Below, piece by piece: positions 8,211-17,096 of a stretch of DNA of 52,664 nucleotides. This stretch comes from an uncultured Prevotellaceae bacterium. GTDB lineage: Bacteria; Bacteroidota; Bacteroidia; Bacteroidales; Bacteroidaceae. A program made the position numbers and the translations under genes. The stretch's first letter is position 1. Every line of letters begins with the position of its first letter. A model generated the notes under the pieces. The model was not told the DNA's origin, searched no databases, and saw only the letters and a list, made by a program, of their open reading frames with translations. The DNA lies in assembly GCA_902776545.1 (NCBI GenBank), contig CACYQO010000017.1, positions 1-52,664 on the forward strand, given 5' to 3'.

Positions 8211-8831
8211 ATGAATCAGGAGGTTAACGAACAGGTGAAGGCCATCAAACAGTCGTTCCGGCAGATGATGGATGGTGCTGTGGCTCAGTCGATGCGTGAG
8301 AAAGGACTCGACTATCATCTGAACTGGGGTGCCACTTTGTTACGTCTGCGTGAAAAGGCTGATGAACTCGGCAAGAACTACAACCTCGCCATTGCCTTGT
8401 GGAAGGAAAACGTGCGGGAATGTAAGATACTGGCCACGATGATCATGCCTGCTGACGTGGTGTTGCCTGAGGTCATTGATATCTGGATGGAACAGACACC
8501 TAATTCGGAGATTGCCGAACAGGCGGCTTTCAACCTCTATCAATATCTGCCTTATGCTCCAGCGAAAGCCTATACATGGATTGCCTCCGACAAGGAACTC
8601 TATCAGCTCTGCGGCTTCCATATCCTCTCACGACTTTTCATGAACGGGCAGGAACCCAACGAGCGCGGAATCAATGAATTCATCGACCAGGCTTTGGCAG
8701 CCCTTCAAGGTGAGAGCATGACTGTCAGGAAAGCGGCCATGAGCAGCATGCAACGCTTTGCGGAACTCGGTCTCATGTACCAAAGACTGGCCAAAAGCGC
8801 AATAAAATCCATTAATTTAGATTTTTTATAA
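8211..8831 (+). CDS. DNA alkylation repair-like HEAT-repeat protein
   Basis: A 206-residue all-helical protein. The segments KNYNLAIALWKENVRECKILATMIMP and SEIAEQAAFNLYQYLPYAPAKAYTWI resemble the HEAT-like repeats of the AlkC/AlkD family, in which the first segment (LW....E.RILA) is typical. The aspartate-containing catalytic region of AlkD cannot be assigned with certainty, so glycosylase activity is not established. It follows DPP III by 6 nt and ends the operon; the next gene has its own promoter. It could alternatively be a family member without enzymatic function. Confidence 0.65.
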   Translation: MNQEVNEQVKAIKQSFRQMMDGAVAQSMREKGLDYHLNWGATLLRLREKADELGKNYNLAIALWKENVRECKILATMIMPADVVLPEVIDIWMEQTPNSEIAEQAAFNLYQYLPYAPAKAYTWIASDKELYQLCGFHILSRLFMNGQEPNERGINEFIDQALAALQGESMTVRKAAMSSMQRFAELGLMYQRLAKSAIKSINLDFL

Positions 8832-8862
8832 ATAAACTATCGTCTGTCTCTCTGAAAATGTG

Positions 8863-8870
8863 TACCTTTG
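8863..8870 (+). promoter_or_regulatory. -7 box of the Fur-type regulator and purA
   Basis: TACCTTTG, about 31 nt before the ATG at 8902. A translated stretch ahead of this ATG starting at a GTG would overlap the promoter, so it is not used. Confidence 0.6.
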
Positions 8871-8901
8871 TGCGGTTTTCACGGAAACTACAGATTTTAC
8901 G

Positions 8902-9399
8902 ATGGCAGTATCGAACAAGCAAAGCGTAATTAGCGCCGTAGAGCGTATCTTGGACAACTATCTTGAGATGAACAATCATCGCAAGACGTTGGAACGCTAT
9001 ACCATCCTCAGGGCCATCTATAACATCAACGGTCATTTCACGTTAGAAGAACTCAATGCGAGACTGCTCAAGGAAATGAATTTTCACGTGAGCCGGGCCA
9101 CGATGTACAATACACTCAACTTGTTTATGGAACTGCGCCTTGTAATCCGTCACCGTTTTCAGGGAACGACGAAGTATGAGGCTTGTTACGACAACACCAA
9201 CCATTGTCATCAGATCTGTACGATGTGCGGGAAGGTGAGTGAAGTCAAGTCGGCTGAGATTAGGGCGGCTGTGGAGAATATGCAGACAAAGAGATTCCGT
9301 AAGGACGGCTTCACGCTCTATGTCTATGGTGTGTGTAGCACTTGTCAGGCAAAGATCACAAAACGGAAGAAACAGAAGACAAATAAAGTAAAACGATAG
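8902..9399 (+). CDS. Fur-family metalloregulator
   Basis: A 165-residue winged-helix regulator. The DNA-binding part (about 1-90) has the Fur pattern ...LERYTILRAIYNINGHFTLEELNARL...VSRATMYNTLNLFMELRLVIR. The dimer domain has NHCHQICTMCGKV, giving a histidine plus a CxxC pair, and a second pair YGVCSTCQAK, consistent with a structural zinc site. The C-terminal KRKKQKTNKVKR is strongly basic. It may be Fur, Zur or PerR-like; sequence alone does not decide. purA starts 3 nt after the stop, so the regulator and purine synthesis share an mRNA. Confidence 0.88.
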   Translation: MAVSNKQSVISAVERILDNYLEMNNHRKTLERYTILRAIYNINGHFTLEELNARLLKEMNFHVSRATMYNTLNLFMELRLVIRHRFQGTTKYEACYDNTNHCHQICTMCGKVSEVKSAEIRAAVENMQTKRFRKDGFTLYVYGVCSTCQAKITKRKKQKTNKVKR

Positions 9400-9402
9400 A
9401 TT

Positions 9403-10674
9403 ATGAACAAAGGAAAAGTTGATGTCCTGTTGGGTTTGCAATGGGGTGACGAGGGAAAAGGTAAGGTGGTCGATGTGCTGACCCCGAAGTACGATGTGGT
9501 GGCTCGTTTCCAGGGTGGTCCTAATGCCGGTCATACATTGGAGTTTGAAGGTCAGAAGTATGTCTTGCGCTCGATTCCATCGGGTATCTTCCAAGGTGGT
9601 AAGGTGAACATCATCGGTAATGGTGTGGTGCTTGCTCCGGATCTCTTCATGGATGAGGCAAAGGCTCTCGAGGCTAGCGGTCACGACTTGCACTCACGCC
9701 TGCATATCTCAAAGAAGGCTCATCTGATTATGCCAACTCATCGTGTGCTGGATGCTGCCTATGAGGCTCAGAAGGGTAAAGACAAGGTGGGTACCACTGG
9801 TAAGGGTATCGGTCCGACCTATACCGATAAAATCAGCCGTAATGGTCTGCGTGTGGGTGATATCCTCGAGAACTTCCCTGAAAAATACGCCAAGGCTAAG
9901 GCTCGTCACGAGGCGATCTTGAAGTCGCTGAACTTCGAGTACGATATCACTGAGGTCGAAAAGAAGTGGCTTGAGGGTGTTGAGTATCTCCGTCAGTTCC
10001 CCATCGTCGACTCTGAGCATGAGATCAACAACATCCTCAAGAGCGGCAAGAGCGTGCTTTGCGAGGGTGCGCAGGGTACGATGCTCGACATCGACTTCGG
10101 CAGCTATCCGTTCGTCACCTCTTCAAACACCATCTGCGCTGGTGCATGCACAGGTCTGGGGATAGGCCCGAACAAGATCGGTGATGTCTATGGCATTATG
10201 AAGGCTTATTGCACACGTGTTGGTGCAGGTCCGTTCCCTACGGAATTGTTCGATGAAACGGGCAAGACCATTCGCGACTTAGGTCATGAGTATGGTGCTG
10301 TGACAGGCCGTGAGCGTCGTTGTGGATGGATCGACCTCGTTGCTTTGAAGTATTCTATCATGGTGAACGGTGTCACCCAGCTGATTATGATGAAGAGTGA
10401 CGTTCTCGATGGCTTCGATACCATCAAGGCCTGCGTCGCCTATAAGCAGAATGGCGTTGAAATCGACTATTTCCCCTATGACATCGAGGAGGGCATCGAG
10501 CCAGTCTATCAGGAACTCCCAGGATGGAAGACGGATATGACGAAGTTCACCTCTGAGGACCAGTTCCCGAAGGAGTTCAAGGATTATATCGCATTCCTGG
10601 AGGCTCAGCTCGAGACACCCATCAAGATTATTTCCATTGGTCCTGACCGCGACCAGACAATTGTCCGTAAATAG
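9403..10674 (+). CDS. purA: Adenylosuccinate synthetase
   Basis: Converts IMP and aspartate to adenylosuccinate with GTP, the first committed step to AMP. The N-terminal WGDEGKGK loop holds the catalytic Asp and the GTP-binding Lys; FQGGPNAGHTL, GTTGKGIGPTYTDK, CEGAQGTMLDIDFGSYPFVTSSN and the GTP-base region (MKSDVLDGFDTI) are all in order. Length (423) is normal. It directly follows the Fur-type gene, and a hairpin repeat lies downstream before hisS. Confidence 0.97.
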   Translation: MNKGKVDVLLGLQWGDEGKGKVVDVLTPKYDVVARFQGGPNAGHTLEFEGQKYVLRSIPSGIFQGGKVNIIGNGVVLAPDLFMDEAKALEASGHDLHSRLHISKKAHLIMPTHRVLDAAYEAQKGKDKVGTTGKGIGPTYTDKISRNGLRVGDILENFPEKYAKAKARHEAILKSLNFEYDITEVEKKWLEGVEYLRQFPIVDSEHEINNILKSGKSVLCEGAQGTMLDIDFGSYPFVTSSNTICAGACTGLGIGPNKIGDVYGIMKAYCTRVGAGPFPTELFDETGKTIRDLGHEYGAVTGRERRCGWIDLVALKYSIMVNGVTQLIMMKSDVLDGFDTIKACVAYKQNGVEIDYFPYDIEEGIEPVYQELPGWKTDMTKFTSEDQFPKEFKDYIAFLEAQLETPIKIISIGPDRDQTIVRK

Positions 10675-10680
10675 TTAATA

Positions 10681-10762
10681 GGCACGGATTACACAGATTA
10701 ACACGGCTTTATATTCTGAAAAGAAAAGGCCGTGTCTCTATAAGAGCCGTGTAATCCGTGCC
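10681..10762. repeat. CACGGATTACAC hairpin between purA and hisS
   Basis: GGCACGGATTACAC at the left is matched by its exact complement at 10749-10762; inside, CACGGCTTTATA and TATAAGAGCCGTG also pair. The words are related to those at 2934-3036. It is a probable structured RNA at the purA-hisS junction. Confidence 0.75.
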
Positions 10763-10777
10763 AAATAAAAAAGAAAT

Positions 10778-12139
10778 ATGGCAAAACCAAGTATTCCTAA
10801 AGGTACGCGCGACTTCTCCCCATTGGAGATGGCTAAGCGCAACTATATCTTCGACACCATCAAACAGGTGTATCAACTCTATGGCTTCCAGCAGATAGAG
10901 ACTCCGGCGATGGAAACCCTCGGCACGCTGATGGGCAAGTACGGCGAGGAAGGCGACAAGCTGCTCTTTAAAGTGCTGAACTCCGGTGACTGTCTGGCTA
11001 AGGTGACAGACGAGGAACTGCAGGAGCGCAATGCCCTCCATCTGGCTGCAAAGATGTGTGAGAAAGGTCTGCGTTATGATCTCACAGTACCCTTTGCCCG
11101 TTATGTGGTGATGCATCGTGAGGAACTCCAGTTGCCGTTCAAGCGTTACCAGATGCAGCCGGTATGGCGTGCAGACCGTCCGCAGAAAGGCCGTTACCGT
11201 GAGTTCTGGCAGTTCGATGGTGACATCGTAGGTTCCGACTCTCTCTTGAATGAGGTGGAGCTGATGCAGATTGTCGATACTGTATTCAGCCGTTTCGGTG
11301 TCCGCGTGCAGATTAAGATCAACAACCGCAAAATCCTTACGGGAATTGCCGAAGTCATCGGTGCAGCCGATAAGATTGTCGATATCACCGTTGCCATCGA
11401 CAAACTCGATAAAATCGGACTTGACAACGTAAACCAGGAACTGCGTGAGGATGGTCTCTCTGAAGAGCAGATTGCCAAACTCCAGCCCATCATCTCCCTC
11501 GAAGGTTCCAACGACGAGAAACTCGATACCATCGCCGAAGTCCTCAAGGATAGCGAAGTCGGCCTCAAGGGAGTGGAGGAGATCAGATTTATTCTGAGTA
11601 CTCTGAACACTCTGGCTAATCTGAAGAACGAAATCCAACTCGATCTCACCTTGGCTCGTGGTCTGAACTATTACACTGGTGCTATTTTCGAAGTGAAGGC
11701 ACTTGATGTGCAGATCGGTTCCATCACAGGAGGCGGACGTTACGACAATCTCACAGGCATCTTTGGTATGCCAGGTATCTCTGGCGTCGGTATCTCCTTC
11801 GGCGTAGACCGTATCTTCGATGTCATCAATGCCCTCGACTGTTATCCTTCAGATGCTGTCAACGGCACCCAACTTCTCTTCATCAATTTCGGTGAGAAGG
11901 AGACGGCCTATTGTCTGCCCGCTGTGGCGAAGACTCGCGAGGCTGGCATCCGTACGGAGATTTTCCCTGATGCTACAAAGATGAAGAAGCAAATGTCTTA
12001 TGCCAATGCTAAGCAGATTCCGTTTGTCGCTTTGGCTGGTGAAAACGAGATGGCAGAGGGTAAGTTCACCTTGAAGAATATGTTGACAGGTGAACAGCAA
12101 CTTTTTGCAATTGAGGAACTTATAGAAAAGGTTAAATAG
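10778..12139 (+). CDS. hisS: Histidyl-tRNA synthetase
   Basis: Class II synthetase charging tRNA-His. N-terminal PKGTRDFSP, motif 1 ([13 protein letters not shown]), motif 2 ([29 protein letters not shown]), the histidine-specific signatures [15 protein letters not shown] and TGGGRYDNL, motif 3 ([11 protein letters not shown]) and a C-terminal anticodon-binding domain ending in LIEKVK. Length (453) is normal. No promoter is clear; the hairpin upstream suggests either read-through from purA or a start within that spacer. The next gene begins 9 nt downstream. Confidence 0.97.
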   Translation: MAKPSIPKGTRDFSPLEMAKRNYIFDTIKQVYQLYGFQQIETPAMETLGTLMGKYGEEGDKLLFKVLNSGDCLAKVTDEELQERNALHLAAKMCEKGLRYDLTVPFARYVVMHREELQLPFKRYQMQPVWRADRPQKGRYREFWQFDGDIVGSDSLLNEVELMQIVDTVFSRFGVRVQIKINNRKILTGIAEVIGAADKIVDITVAIDKLDKIGLDNVNQELREDGLSEEQIAKLQPIISLEGSNDEKLDTIAEVLKDSEVGLKGVEEIRFILSTLNTLANLKNEIQLDLTLARGLNYYTGAIFEVKALDVQIGSITGGGRYDNLTGIFGMPGISGVGISFGVDRIFDVINALDCYPSDAVNGTQLLFINFGEKETAYCLPAVAKTREAGIRTEIFPDATKMKKQMSYANAKQIPFVALAGENEMAEGKFTLKNMLTGEQQLFAIEELIEKVK

Positions 12140-12148
12140 CATAAGGAA

Positions 12149-12979
12149 ATGAAAAGGAGTTTCAAGGTTTTCATCTGTGTCATCTGCGTCATCTGTGGCT
12201 TCATTGCTGCCACGCCAGATAAAACTACAACGATCTTCGTGATTGGCGATTCCACTGCTGCCAATAAGGACACTACAGGTGGAAAGGTAGAGCGTGGCTG
12301 GGGTATGATGCTTCAGCAATGCTTCGATGCCGATTTCATAGTGGTAGACAACCACGCCGTGAATGGACGTTCCTCGAAGAGCTTCCTCGATGAGGGTCGT
12401 TGGGATAAGGTTTTGGAGAAGATCCAACCAGGCGACTACGTACTCATTCAGTTTGGCCATAACGATGAAAAGGCACAACCTGCCCGTCATACCGATCCAG
12501 GCTCTACCTTCGATTATAACTTGGCTCGCTATGTCCGTGAGACGAGAGAGAAGGGTGGAATCCCTGTGCTGATGAATCCCGTGGTACGTCGCAATTTCTT
12601 CATTATGCCGCCTGAGGTGGCTGACGATGAGCAGTTGCGCAATACCATCTTCAGCGATACGGAACACCTTGTCGAGGGTGATACGCTCAACGACACCCAT
12701 GGTCTCTATCGAGTGGCTCCTCGTGACGTGGCCCGCCGTATGAACTGCCATTTCATCGATGCCAACCGCATCACCGAAAACCTTGAGAAACGTCTTGGTC
12801 GCGAAGGTTCTAAGAAGCTCCACATGTGGTTCCGTCCTGGTGAGGAACCCAGTCTTCCTAAAGGCAAGCAGGACAATACACATTATAATATATATGGTGC
12901 CCAGGTCGTGGCCAACCTTTTGGCCGATGCCCTTTGCGAGGAGATCCCCGTTCTGAAACCCTTCCGACTCAAGAAATGA
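12149..12979 (+). CDS. SGNH/GDSL esterase, rhamnogalacturonan acetylesterase-like (CE12)
   Basis: Exported esterase likely to deacetylate pectic polysaccharide. Block I is FVIGDSTAANK (nucleophile Ser), block II Gly in NHAVNGRSSKSF, block III GHND (oxyanion Asn), block V DNTHYN (catalytic Asp and His). Length (276) fits CE12. The signal peptide is unusual: KVFICVICVICGFIAA, whose hydrophobic core is encoded by three near-perfect copies of the 9-nt word CATCTGTGT. Position 9 nt after hisS is probably only an operon-end location. Substrate is inferred from family similarity. Confidence 0.85.
   Translation: MKRSFKVFICVICVICGFIAATPDKTTTIFVIGDSTAANKDTTGGKVERGWGMMLQQCFDADFIVVDNHAVNGRSSKSFLDEGRWDKVLEKIQPGDYVLIQFGHNDEKAQPARHTDPGSTFDYNLARYVRETREKGGIPVLMNPVVRRNFFIMPPEVADDEQLRNTIFSDTEHLVEGDTLNDTHGLYRVAPRDVARRMNCHFIDANRITENLEKRLGREGSKKLHMWFRPGEEPSLPKGKQDNTHYNIYGAQVVANLLADALCEEIPVLKPFRLKK
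12171..12198. repeat. CATCTGYGT tandem words in a signal peptide
   Basis: Three 9-nt words (CATCTGTGT, CATCTGCGT, CATCTGTGG) encode ICV-ICV-ICG, the hydrophobic core of the esterase signal peptide. Confidence 0.8.
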
Positions 12980-13032
12980 AATTTTGCTGTATTGAATTCT
13001 TTTCCGATTTTAAGATGAATTAAGGAAATAAG

Positions 13033-13064
13033 TTTGGGAGTAAAGCAGAAAAGTCGTATATTTG
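13033..13064 (+). promoter_or_regulatory. Promoter of the rubrerythrin gene
   Basis: TTTG at 13033-13036, 20 nt, then TATATTTG at 13057-13064. The resulting leader is about 60 nt long. Confidence 0.75.
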
Positions 13065-13129
13065 CAGACGAAAGTTGAATAACTGACAATTTACACATTA
13101 TTTATAATAATAACAAAACAAGTACGATT

Positions 13130-13687
13130 ATGAAGAAAAAGTTCATTTGCGCCGTTTGTGGATATATCTACGAAGGCGATGCAGCACCCGAGAAGTGCCC
13201 CATCTGTAAGGCTCCCGCATCGAAGTTCTCCGAGTTGAAGGACGAGGGTGAGACCACGTATGCAACAGTTCACCGTATTGGCGACGGCAAGCCCGAGGGT
13301 GTGTCAGAGGAGATGATTGACGACTTGCGTAACCATTTCAATGGTGAGTGCAGTGAGGTTGGTATGTATCTGGCAATGGCCCGTCAGGCTGATCGTGAGG
13401 GATATCCCGAGATCGCCGAGGCTTTCAAGCGCTATGCCTTCGAGGAGGCTGACCATGCTTCTCGTTTCGCAGAGCTGCTTGGTGAGTGTGTATGGGACAC
13501 CAAGACAAATCTCGAGAAACGTGCTGCTGCTGAGGCTGGTGCCTGCGAGGATAAGTTCCGTATCGCTAAGAACGCTAAGGCTGCCGGTTTCGACGCTATC
13601 CACGACACCGTTCATGAGATGGCCAAGGACGAGGCCCGTCACGGTGCAGGCTTTGCCGGGCTGCTGAAGCGTTACTTTGGGAAGTAA
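13130..13687 (+). CDS. Rubredoxin-rubrerythrin fusion (NADH peroxidase type)
   Basis: Oxidative-stress protein that reduces peroxide. A rubredoxin-like domain comes first (Cys7, Cys10, Cys23, Cys26), then a four-helix diiron domain ([49 protein letters not shown]). Rubredoxin-first order identifies a reverse rubrerythrin. Length (185) is normal. The strong promoter and long leader suggest abundant, regulated expression in this anaerobe. A hairpin repeat follows the stop. Confidence 0.93.
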   Translation: MKKKFICAVCGYIYEGDAAPEKCPICKAPASKFSELKDEGETTYATVHRIGDGKPEGVSEEMIDDLRNHFNGECSEVGMYLAMARQADREGYPEIAEAFKRYAFEEADHASRFAELLGECVWDTKTNLEKRAAAEAGACEDKFRIAKNAKAAGFDAIHDTVHEMAKDEARHGAGFAGLLKRYFGK

Positions 13688-13707
13688 CAGAGAGCTTATT
13701 TAGACAA

Positions 13708-13777
13708 CGAATTACACGAATTTCACGAATTGAAGCTGCGCAATCAGTAGATTAATTCGTTTAATTAGTGTAATTCG
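13708..13777. repeat. CGAATTACAC hairpin after rubrerythrin
   Basis: The left arm at 13708-13731 and right arm at 13754-13777 are complementary over 24 nt with a few mismatches (words CGAATTACACGAA and TTAGTGTAATTCG). Similar in plan to 10681-10762 but with another word. Confidence 0.75.
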
Positions 13778-13824
13778 TGGTTTATAATACAATAATAAGC
13801 GTTATTGTCCGTTTTATCTTTACG

Positions 13825-15165
13825 ATGAAACGGATTTTTTATGTGCTTGCGATAATATGTTGCCTTGTGGCTTGTCAGGATGATGATAAATTCTCGACAA
13901 GCACTAGTTTGCGTCTGACCTTCCTGGAGGACACGTTGAAGATGGACACCGTCTTCAGCCGTACCCCTTCGTCAACCTACACATTCTGGGTGTATAATCA
14001 GAATGATACGGGTATCCGTATGGAACGTGTCCGTCTTCGTCGTGGCAACCAGACGGGCTATCGGGTAAATGTTGACGGCATCTATCTCGACAATGCCAAT
14101 GGTTCCCAGACATCCGATGTGGAGATACGTCGCAACGACAGCATCCTCGTCTTCGTGGAACTGACTGCCAGCGAGACGGGCCAACAGGATCCTGTGCTCT
14201 TGGAAGACGACCTGGTGTTCATCCACGAGAGCGGTGTCGAACAGAAAGTTTGTCTGCAGGCTTGGGTGTGGGATGCGAAGAAACTCTATTCGCCGGTGAT
14301 TTCGAAGGATTCAGTTATTGAGTCTTCCGTGCCGCTTGTCATCTTTGGTGACCTGAAAGTGGAGGAGGGTGTTACGCTGACCATCAGGAATACGACGTTA
14401 TATTTCCACGACAGTTCCGGCCTCGATGTCTATGGTACCTTACAGACAGAAGACTGTGTGATGCGTGGCGACCGTCTCGATGATATGTTTGATTATCTGC
14501 CTTACGACCGAGTCAGCGGTCAGTGGAACGGTATCCGTATCCGTAAGACCTCCAAAGACAATCACTTCATTCGTACGGAGATACGTAATCCGATTGATGG
14601 TATCGTCTGTGATTCGGCTGCGTTTGATACGGACCATTATCGTGTGGTGATGGAACAGTGTATCATCCATAATTGCGAGGGTGTTGGTCTGTCGGCTGTC
14701 AACTCCTTTGTCTCTCTGGATCATTGCCAGCTGACGAACACGGGCGGCGACTGCTTTGCAATTTACGGTGGAATCGCAGAAATCAATCAATGTACGTTTG
14801 GACAGTTCTATCCGTTCTCGGCAGATCGTGGTGCGGCATTCCGCTTCACTAATTTCTACGGTGAAACCGACTTCCCGCTTTATGTCAACTGTGCTGGTTC
14901 CATCATGACAGGCTATGCTGACGATGTGGTGATGGCTGAGATGCGTAACGAAGAGCCCGGCTCCTTCGATTATGAGTTCAACAGATGTCTGCTGCGTACC
15001 CCTGAAGTAGAAGATGAACCCGAGCATTTCATCGATATCATCTGGGAGACACCTAAAGATTCCATCGAGGGAAAGAAGCACTTCGTGAAGATCGATGAAG
15101 ACAATCTCATTTACGACTTCCACCTCGACTCCTTGTCAACCGCCAAGGGCTTGGGATGTTACTAA
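13825..15165 (+). CDS. Beta-helix repeat lipoprotein
   Basis: A 446-residue exported lipoprotein: MKRIFYVLAIICCLVAC with Cys17 as the lipid site. This ATG is chosen over one 16 codons upstream because it begins the signal. Residues about 180-370 show right-handed parallel beta-helix turns (VEEGVTLTIRNTTLYFHDSSGLDVYG, MEQCIIHNCEGVGLSAVNSFVSLDHCQLTNTGGDCFAIYGG, INQCTFGQF). Such folds often bind or cleave polysaccharides, but I see no lyase catalytic set, so no enzyme function is given. It converges with cdd downstream with a gap of 6 nt. Confidence 0.75.
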   Translation: MKRIFYVLAIICCLVACQDDDKFSTSTSLRLTFLEDTLKMDTVFSRTPSSTYTFWVYNQNDTGIRMERVRLRRGNQTGYRVNVDGIYLDNANGSQTSDVEIRRNDSILVFVELTASETGQQDPVLLEDDLVFIHESGVEQKVCLQAWVWDAKKLYSPVISKDSVIESSVPLVIFGDLKVEEGVTLTIRNTTLYFHDSSGLDVYGTLQTEDCVMRGDRLDDMFDYLPYDRVSGQWNGIRIRKTSKDNHFIRTEIRNPIDGIVCDSAAFDTDHYRVVMEQCIIHNCEGVGLSAVNSFVSLDHCQLTNTGGDCFAIYGGIAEINQCTFGQFYPFSADRGAAFRFTNFYGETDFPLYVNCAGSIMTGYADDVVMAEMRNEEPGSFDYEFNRCLLRTPEVEDEPEHFIDIIWETPKDSIEGKKHFVKIDEDNLIYDFHLDSLSTAKGLGCY

Positions 15166-15171
15166 GATTTA

Positions 15172-15645
15172 TTAGAATTCAGCGAAGGTTAGGGGCATCA
15201 GCTTCCTGATTCCATCGATGACGTACACGCACCGCCGTCCGTAGAGAAGGATACGGATGGGATGCTTGGCACGGGTTTCCGACTCGATAATTACCTGTCG
15301 GCAACTGCCACAGGGTCCCGTAGGCTCTTCCGTCAGTTTGCCGTCTGTGCCTCTGGCGGCGATAGCGAGCACCTCGACGGCACAGTCAGGATACTGCGCT
15401 CCGGCAGCAAACAGGGCCGTGCGCTCGGCACAGAGTCCCGATGGATAGGCCGCATTCTCCTGGTTACAGCCGATCACCATCTCACCGTTCTCCAACTGTA
15501 CGGCAGCACCGACACAGAAGTGGGAATAGGGGGCATAACTGCGACTGGTGGCTTCGATGGCCTTTTCTAACAACTGGCGGTCAGCGGCACTGAGTTCCTC
15601 CATCTGACATTCCTGAATGACTGATTTTAGCTCTACTTCCTTCAT
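15172..15645 (-). CDS. cdd: Cytidine deaminase
   Basis: Deaminates cytidine and deoxycytidine to uridines for pyrimidine salvage. APYSHFCVGAAV, the zinc/catalytic motif CAE at residues 72-74 (Glu74 proton shuttle) and PCGSC (Cys112, Cys115) are all present. Length (157) suits the small tetrameric type. The start at 15645 is preferred over an upstream one because a TATTTTTG box (15664-15671) lies 19 nt before it. Confidence 0.95.
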   Translation of the reverse strand: MKEVELKSVIQECQMEELSAADRQLLEKAIEATSRSYAPYSHFCVGAAVQLENGEMVIGCNQENAAYPSGLCAERTALFAAGAQYPDCAVEVLAIAARGTDGKLTEEPTGPCGSCRQVIIESETRAKHPIRILLYGRRCVYVIDGIRKLMPLTFAEF

Positions 15646-15663
15646 AGATTGAATATTTTTGTG

Positions 15664-15671
15664 CAAAAATA
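15664..15671 (-). promoter_or_regulatory. -7 box of cdd
   Basis: TATTTTTG on the minus strand. It is only 22 nt from the plus-strand box at 15694, so the two divergent promoters overlap. Confidence 0.6.
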
Positions 15672-15693
15672 CGAATAATTCGAGAGAAATCAC

Positions 15694-15701
15694 TACTTTT
15701 G
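15694..15701 (+). promoter_or_regulatory. -7 box of the glucosaminidase gene
   Basis: TACTTTTG, 16 nt before the ATG at 15718, so the leader is only about 10 nt. Confidence 0.6.
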
Positions 15702-15717
15702 CACAAATATTTATCGT

Positions 15718-16623
15718 ATGAGGAAATTTTTTGTATCAATAGCCCTGCTGACGGCCCTTCAGGTTCAGGCTCAGACAAGCTGGAACCAGACCTATCAGCA
15801 GTATATCAACCAGTATAAGGACATCGCCATCGAACAGATGCAACGTTACCATATCCCGGCGTCTATCACCCTGGCACAAGGCCTCTTCGAGAGTGGGGCA
15901 GGCCGGAGTGAACTTGCTCGCAATGGAAATAACCATTTCGGTATCAAATGTAACGGCTGGGACGGTCGTCGGATCTATCACGATGACGACGAACGGAACG
16001 AGTGTTTCCGTTCCTATTACAATGCCTACGAGTCGTATGAGGATCATTCGAAGTTCCTCACTGGTAGCTCACGTTATCGTTCTTTATTCCAGTTGAAGAT
16101 CACAGACTATAAAGGCTGGGCGAAGGGCTTAAAGGCAGCAGGCTATGCCACAAACCCGCAGTATGCTCAGAAATTGATAGACCTTATCCAGTTGTATAAG
16201 CTCTATCGCTACGATTCAGCCAAGGACTACGACAAGTTTATGGCCGAGCACACAAAGAGCTCCGTCAATAGCGCATCCCTACATGCTATCAAGATCTTCA
16301 ACAAGAACTACTATGTCATCGCTCGCCGGGGGGATTCCTTCAAGTCGATTGCCGATGAAATCGGCATCAGTTACAAAAAACTTGCCAAGTACAACGAACG
16401 TGACAAGAATGATACATTAGATGAAGGGGAGATCATTTGGCTGAAAAAGAAACAGACGAAGGCACCAAAGGACTACAAGGGCCGGTTGCATTATGTCCGT
16501 AACGGGGAGTCGATGTACAGCATCGCCCAGAATTATGGTATCCGCCTGAAGAACCTCTACAAGATGAACCATCTCTCTCCAGATTACCAGATTAAAGTGG
16601 GAGATACTCTAAGATTGAGGTAA
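15718..16623 (+). CDS. LysM-containing peptidoglycan N-acetylglucosaminidase (GH73)
   Basis: Exported cell-wall hydrolase. Signal peptide MRKFFVSIALLTALQVQAQ. GH73 domain about 30-160: IPASITLAQGLFESGAGRSELARNGNNHFGIKC contains the proposed catalytic Glu in QGLFESG. Two LysM modules follow, about 200-245 (YYVIARRGDSFKSIADEIGISYKKLAKYN) and 255-301 (LHYVRNGESMYSIAQNYGIRLKNLYKMN). The end residues DTLRLR are typical of a terminal LysM. It cleaves the glycan backbone; a role in cell separation is inferred. Confidence 0.93.
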   Translation: MRKFFVSIALLTALQVQAQTSWNQTYQQYINQYKDIAIEQMQRYHIPASITLAQGLFESGAGRSELARNGNNHFGIKCNGWDGRRIYHDDDERNECFRSYYNAYESYEDHSKFLTGSSRYRSLFQLKITDYKGWAKGLKAAGYATNPQYAQKLIDLIQLYKLYRYDSAKDYDKFMAEHTKSSVNSASLHAIKIFNKNYYVIARRGDSFKSIADEIGISYKKLAKYNERDKNDTLDEGEIIWLKKKQTKAPKDYKGRLHYVRNGESMYSIAQNYGIRLKNLYKMNHLSPDYQIKVGDTLRLR

Positions 16624-16639
16624 TCTGTGGTTTTCTTAG

Positions 16640-16710
16640 AGCGGAATACGGGAATCGAACCCGCCTCCCAGGCTTGGGAAGCCCGTGCACTACCGATGTG
16701 CTAATTCCGC
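16640..16710 (-). tRNA. tRNA-Gly (CCC)
   Basis: 71-nt cloverleaf on the minus strand with acceptor GCGGAAT/ATTCCGC and anticodon loop TTCCCAA on a CGGGC/GCCTG stem. CCA is not encoded. Confidence 0.92.
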
Positions 16711-16739
16711 AAAATAGTAAGGTTTCCTGATTTCTTTTG

Positions 16740-16812
<73 letters not shown>

Positions 16813-16827
16813 AATCCCTTGTGTCTG

Positions 16828-16900
16828 TACACCCGCAGGGGCTCGAACCCTGGACACCCTGATTAAGAGTCAGGTGCTCTACCAACTGAGCTACGGGTGC
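16828..16900 (-). tRNA. tRNA-Lys (CTT), copy 2
   Basis: 73-nt cloverleaf with anticodon loop CTCTTAA on a CCTGA/TCAGG stem. Identical over its whole length to the copy 43 nt away at 16944-17016; the acceptor ends in a G-T pair. Confidence 0.93.
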
Positions 16901-16943
16901 ATCAAAATTTTCAAAAAGAAAGGAGGGTCGCTTGCCTCCTCTG

Positions 16944-17016
16944 TACACCCGCAGGGGCTCGAACCCTGGACACCCTGATTAAGAGTCAGGTGCTCTACCA
17001 ACTGAGCTACGGGTGC
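16944..17016 (-). tRNA. tRNA-Lys (CTT), copy 1
   Basis: Identical to the copy at 16828-16900 and first in the minus-strand tRNA group. The spacers on the two sides differ, so only the gene and a few flanking bases are duplicated. Confidence 0.93.
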
Positions 17017-17037
17017 ATCTTTTTCGTTTTGCGGGTG

Positions 17038-17045
17038 CAAAGGTA
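17038..17045 (-). promoter_or_regulatory. -7 box of the tRNA cluster
   Basis: TACCTTTG on the minus strand, about 22 nt before the first tRNA-Lys. It would drive Lys-Lys-Thr-Gly as one transcript. Confidence 0.6.
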
Positions 17046-17096
17046 CACACTTTTTTCCATTCCACCAAACTTTTTGGAGATTTTCTTCCAAAAAAG

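Noticed and set aside
16828-17016. Repeated 73-bp units suggesting a repeat array or CRISPR
   Set aside because: They are two identical tRNA-Lys genes. No regularly spaced repeats with unique spacers of CRISPR type were found anywhere.
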